Shown here: positions 61,717 to 64,000 of the stretch, piece by piece
How the letters are laid out: every line of letters starts with the position of its first letter
How positions within the stretch are numbered: the first letter of the stretch is position 1
NCBI RefSeq assembly: GCF_025291715.1
Contig: NZ_JAMBIZ010000001.1
Location: 241,824 to 305,823, forward strand
Length of the DNA: 64,000 bases
Origin: Metasolibacillus sp.
GTDB lineage: Bacteria > Bacillota > Bacilli > Bacillales_A > Planococcaceae
Reading direction: 5' to 3'
Made by a program: the position numbers and the translations under genes
The notes under the pieces: generated by a model
Database searches by the model: none
Told to the model about the DNA's origin: nothing
Seen by the model: only the letters and a program-made list of their open reading frames with translations

Positions 61717-62304
61717 ATGAATACGTTAATTATCTATACATATCCAAATCATCAAAGCTTAAACTATGCCTTTTTGCAGGAGACGCTCAAGGGCTGTCAA
61801 GAAAACCCTGCCATAACCGAAATCCAAGTGCTTGATTTATATGAGGAACAATTTGATCCGAGATTAATCTTCCATGAGCAAAAGCGCCGACGTGATATGT
61901 ATCGTGACCCACAGCTAGAAAAATATCGACAGCAATTAACATGGGCAGATAAAATTATTTTTATTTATCCCATTTGGTGGGGCAGACCACCAGCGATGTT
62001 GCTAGGCTATATCGATCAGCTTTTCGCAGCAACCTTTGCGTATCGGGATAAAAAAGGCTTATTTCCTGAAGGCTTGTTGAAAGGTAAATCGGTCGTCTGC
62101 ATTTCTACAATGAAAGGCCCAACGCACTATCCATTATTATGGCTACACAATGCACATAAAATCATGATGAAAAGGGCACTATTCAATTTTGTTGGAATCA
62201 AGCGGGTGAAGTTTTTTGAATTTGGCAATATGGAAAGCAAAAAGGGAGGACAGCAGAAAAAGCTTGAAAAGGTGTATCGATATTTTCGGGAAATACTGTA
62301 TTAG
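61717..62304 (+). CDS. NAD(P)H-dependent oxidoreductase, flavodoxin-like fold
   Basis: The protein has 195 residues; ATG after AATGGAGGCTATAT. The pattern TLIIYTYPNHQSLNYAFLQE, FIYPIWWGRPPAMLLGYID and FAYRDKKGLFPEGLLKGKS marks the Flavodoxin_2 (Kef-ancillary/NQO-like) family, which binds FMN or FAD and reduces quinones or similar electrophiles. Divergence from a MarR regulator suggests induction by a redox-active or toxic compound. Confidence 0.88.
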   Translation: MNTLIIYTYPNHQSLNYAFLQETLKGCQENPAITEIQVLDLYEEQFDPRLIFHEQKRRRDMYRDPQLEKYRQQLTWADKIIFIYPIWWGRPPAMLLGYIDQLFAATFAYRDKKGLFPEGLLKGKSVVCISTMKGPTHYPLLWLHNAHKIMMKRALFNFVGIKRVKFFEFGNMESKKGGQQKKLEKVYRYFREILY

Positions 62305-62333
62305 CCTATATCCAAAGTGAGTAAGAACAAAAA

Positions 62334-62355
62334 AACCGGCAAAAAATTGCCGGTT
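62334..62355. terminator. Bidirectional terminator
   Basis: AACCGGCAA pairs with TTGCCGGTT around AAAA, with an A run on the left and TTAG on the right; serves the convergent SASP and oxidoreductase genes. Confidence 0.8.
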
Positions 62356-62372
62356 TAGGGGTAATAATCAGC

Positions 62373-62549
62373 TTATTTTGTACCGTTTTGGTTGCGATTA
62401 TTAGCAAATTTACCAGAAGCTTGTTGCTTGTTCGTTTCTGCTTTTTGAACTTGTTGCTTCACTTCGTTTACATCAGTTTCTGTACCAAACTCCTCGTTCA
62501 TTGGGTTTGGAGTGTTTTGATTAAAGTTTTGGTTATTATTTTTTGGCAT
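62373..62549 (-). CDS. sspE: Gamma-type small acid-soluble spore protein
   Basis: ATG 62549 (MPKNNNQNFNQN) follows CAGGAGGTGAAATCC; the product has 58 residues. It is rich in N and Q, with FGTETDVNEVKQQVQKAETN and QQASGKFANN, the repeat type of gamma SASP. Such proteins are made in the forespore as amino-acid store. Other members have two repeats; this one has essentially one. Confidence 0.85.
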   Translation of the reverse strand: MPKNNNQNFNQNTPNPMNEEFGTETDVNEVKQQVQKAETNKQQASGKFANNRNQNGTK

Positions 62550-62788
62550 GGATTTCACCTCCTGAGATTTATTTTGTTCAAAGAAATTTTTATTATGCGT
62601 AAATTTTTAAGATGAAAATTATGGCATTGTCAGCCGAAGTTAGGTTAAAATAAATATTACTCGAAATTCGCCATTATAGTTAAATGGTTTTAGGTTATAA
62701 TAAGGCTGATTAAAAGGTAAAATTAAATGAAGTTTTTTACATAAATAATGATCATTTATTTCTTAAAATGTATAGAAGGGAGTTTTTC

Positions 62789-63553
62789 ATGGATATCGAA
62801 GTACTTAAAAACAATATAAGTGAGCATGGATGTTATTGCATGAGAAGTATGAAGAAGTCTGATGGATACAAACAAAAAATAAAATGGACAGAAGAAGAAA
62901 CTAAAAATGGTCTAGTGTATCTTCAGTTAAAAGACAAATACAGTGGAAAGCAATTAGGTTTTATAGAATATGCACCTGAAGAAGCCTCATGGCGAGTTGT
63001 GCATGCAGAGAATTATTTAGTGATTCATTGTTTATGGGTTGGGGAGAGTAGTTTGGGTCTTGGCTCTCAGCTTATTCAAGAGTGTATTGATGATGCAAGA
63101 AGCCAAAATAAAAAAGGGGTAGTCGTCGTGACAAATCCAGATACAGGCTGGGCTCCTTCAAAAGACATTTTTATTAAAAACGGATTTATACAAGTGGATA
63201 GTGCACCTCATTCCTTTGAATTATTAGTGTATAAGGTGCGAAGTGAATACGAGAATCCTTATTTTCCAAATAACTGGAATGAGCGTTTGGCTCGTTTCAA
63301 TCAAGGGTTAACTATATTACGTACCAACCAGTGCCCTTATCTAGATGTATCAACACAAAATGCTATTGAGGCTGCTAAATCTTTAAATATTGAACCAAAT
63401 ATTATTAATATAAAAAACCGTTCAGAAATGATGGAATTCTCTCCAACGCCCTATGGTGTCTTTAATGTGATTTTTGAGGGGCAATTAATCTCTTTTCATA
63501 GAATGACACCTCGTTCATTTGCAAAAAGATTAAGGATGAGCACACCTAGCTAG
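62789..63553 (+). CDS. GNAT acetyltransferase with YoaP-like C-terminus
   Basis: ATG 62789 after AGAAGGGAG gives 254 residues. The N-terminal GNAT domain (about 1-155) shows the CoA-binding loop region GESSLGLGSQLIQECIDDAR. The C-terminal half (YFPNNWNERLARFNQGLTIL, CPYLDVSTQNAIEAAKSL, SPTPYGVFNVIFEGQLIS) matches the YoaP family fused domain. Substrate is unknown. Confidence 0.82.
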   Translation: MDIEVLKNNISEHGCYCMRSMKKSDGYKQKIKWTEEETKNGLVYLQLKDKYSGKQLGFIEYAPEEASWRVVHAENYLVIHCLWVGESSLGLGSQLIQECIDDARSQNKKGVVVVTNPDTGWAPSKDIFIKNGFIQVDSAPHSFELLVYKVRSEYENPYFPNNWNERLARFNQGLTILRTNQCPYLDVSTQNAIEAAKSLNIEPNIINIKNRSEMMEFSPTPYGVFNVIFEGQLISFHRMTPRSFAKRLRMSTPS

Positions 63554-63677
63554 GGATAGCATGAATAGAAACTAGTTGTCTCAATCATAAACATTTATAT
63601 ATCCAGGTTTTTAGCAAATAAAATGAAATATCAGGCCTGTTGATTAGCCTTTATTTTACAGAAAACACCTAAGAATT

Positions 63678-63811
63678 CGTTGATTTTCGTTGCGGAGGGA
63701 CGCTTTCCGCGGGTGCGGCTTCAACTAATTTATTTTGGCAAATGCCAAAATAAATGGATTTTCAGCTCGCACGCTTTCCGCTGGAGTCGCCACCCTCCAC
63801 TTCAATCAACG
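63678..63811. repeat. Hairpin-rich intergenic repeat element (about 134 bp)
   Basis: The ends are imperfect inverted repeats (CGTTGATTTTCGTTGCGGAG / CTCCACTTCAATCAACG). ACGCTTTCCGC occurs near both ends in direct orientation. A central perfect hairpin, ATTTATTTTGGCA/TGCCAAAATAAAT, is at 63728-63755. There is no coding gene. Such elements recur in Bacillaceae genomes and behave like non-autonomous repeats. The flanks, 63554-63677 and 63812-63883, hold nothing recognisable. Confidence 0.6.
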
Positions 63812-63883
63812 AGTGTGTGCCTAATAAAAGCGTTTCTCCCTAAAAACACGCCAATTAATAGACAATATTTACATAATGATGAG

Positions 63884-63921
63884 ATCAATCAATTAGCCCT
63901 TTTTAGGGCTAATTGATTGAT
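63884..63921 (+). terminator. Stem-loop just upstream of the intron
   Basis: ATCAATCAATTAGCCCT (63884-63900) pairs exactly with AGGGCTAATTGATTGAT (63905-63921), loop TTTT. A T-tract is lacking because the intron begins four bases later. Confidence 0.75.
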
Positions 63922-63924
63922 TAT

Positions 63925-64000
63925 GTGCGCCCAGCATGCGCATGAACTATAGGGTGCAAGTCCCGAACCCCGAAGACAGAAGTAGAGGTTAGCCAAGAGC
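63925..64000 (+). mobile_element. 5' end of a group II intron (IIC type), continuing beyond the window
   Basis: From GTGCGCCCAGCATGCGCATG on, the sequence follows the 5' domain I of group IIC introns such as that of Oceanobacillus iheyensis: GTGYGCCCRGCATG, then CTATAGGGTG, AGTCCCGAAC, GAAGRCAGAAGTA and GTTAGCC. Only 76 bases are in the window; the remaining ribozyme and reverse transcriptase should lie to the right. The position directly after a stem-loop is the known target preference of class C introns. Confidence 0.8.

Noticed and set aside
63680..63916. 78-residue plus-strand frame at the end of the window
   Set aside because: It runs through the hairpin repeat and the intron-flanking stem; the peptide has no coding character.

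Overview
The window looks like chromosomal DNA of a low-GC, endospore-forming member of the Bacillales, most like Lysinibacillus, Solibacillus or a relative. That placement is an inference. It rests on AT-rich codon use, strong AGGAGG-type ribosome binding sites, frequent TTG and GTG starts, a T-box leader before tyrosyl-tRNA synthetase, a gamma-type small acid-soluble spore protein and a CotZ-like spore coat protein. No tRNA, rRNA, CRISPR array or transposase gene was found.

Region 1 (1 to about 27.3 kb) is one end of a conjugative element or integrated conjugative plasmid. It opens with a type IV secretion block: a large PKD-type protein, a VirB6/TrbL-like membrane protein with a long Q/N/S/T-rich tail, a small PrgI/VirB3-like protein, a VirB4 accessory protein, the VirB4 ATPase, a membrane-anchored lytic enzyme and two anchored transfer proteins. 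A structured noncoding stretch at about 10.74-10.90 kb is the best oriT candidate. Three ribbon-helix-helix-type proteins and a MobL-type relaxase follow it. The leading region then carries a DNA methyltransferase, an ArdC/LtrC-like protein, a PemK-like protein and a type IA topoisomerase, mostly separated by strong terminator hairpins. Next come an unannotated type I toxin-antitoxin locus (31-residue toxin plus convergent RNA), a probable SOS-controlled UvrX/YolD operon, and a TubZ/TubR plasmid partition system with its operator repeats. Scars and fragments at 26.6-27.3 kb mark the probable element end. The left end and the coupling protein lie outside the window.

Region 2 (27.4 to about 37.8 kb) resumes chromosomal character with a CotZ-like protein, a T-box-controlled tyrS, and a cluster of ATP-grasp and Mur-ligase-like enzymes. 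The cluster holds a YheC/D ATP-grasp fused to a Mur ligase, a separate ATP-grasp, two tandem MurF-like proteins with divergent N-termini, and a secreted NlpC/P60 protein with a degenerate second domain. It suggests ATP-dependent synthesis of an unidentified peptide or cell-envelope amide. A 20-bp-period tandem repeat sits inside it.

Region 3 (38 to 47 kb) is mixed housekeeping: a Na/phosphate transporter, two chemoreceptors, an RNase H-like protein, a metallo-hydrolase, an endonuclease Q-like protein and small hypothetical proteins. Region 4 (46.9 to 59.6 kb) is a coherent uptake and catabolism locus. It contains AroM and DUF1177 proteins, two amidohydrolases (one missing its HxH metal motif), a complete Dpp/Opp-type ABC importer, an M20 peptidase, an IclR regulator and an M29-like aminopeptidase, with a shared operator motif in the divergent promoter. 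Region 5 (59.6 to 64 kb) has small membrane proteins, a MarR regulator divergent from an NAD(P)H oxidoreductase, a gamma-SASP, and a YoaP-like acetyltransferase. It ends with a hairpin-rich repeat and the first 76 bases of a probable group IIC intron placed just after a stem-loop.
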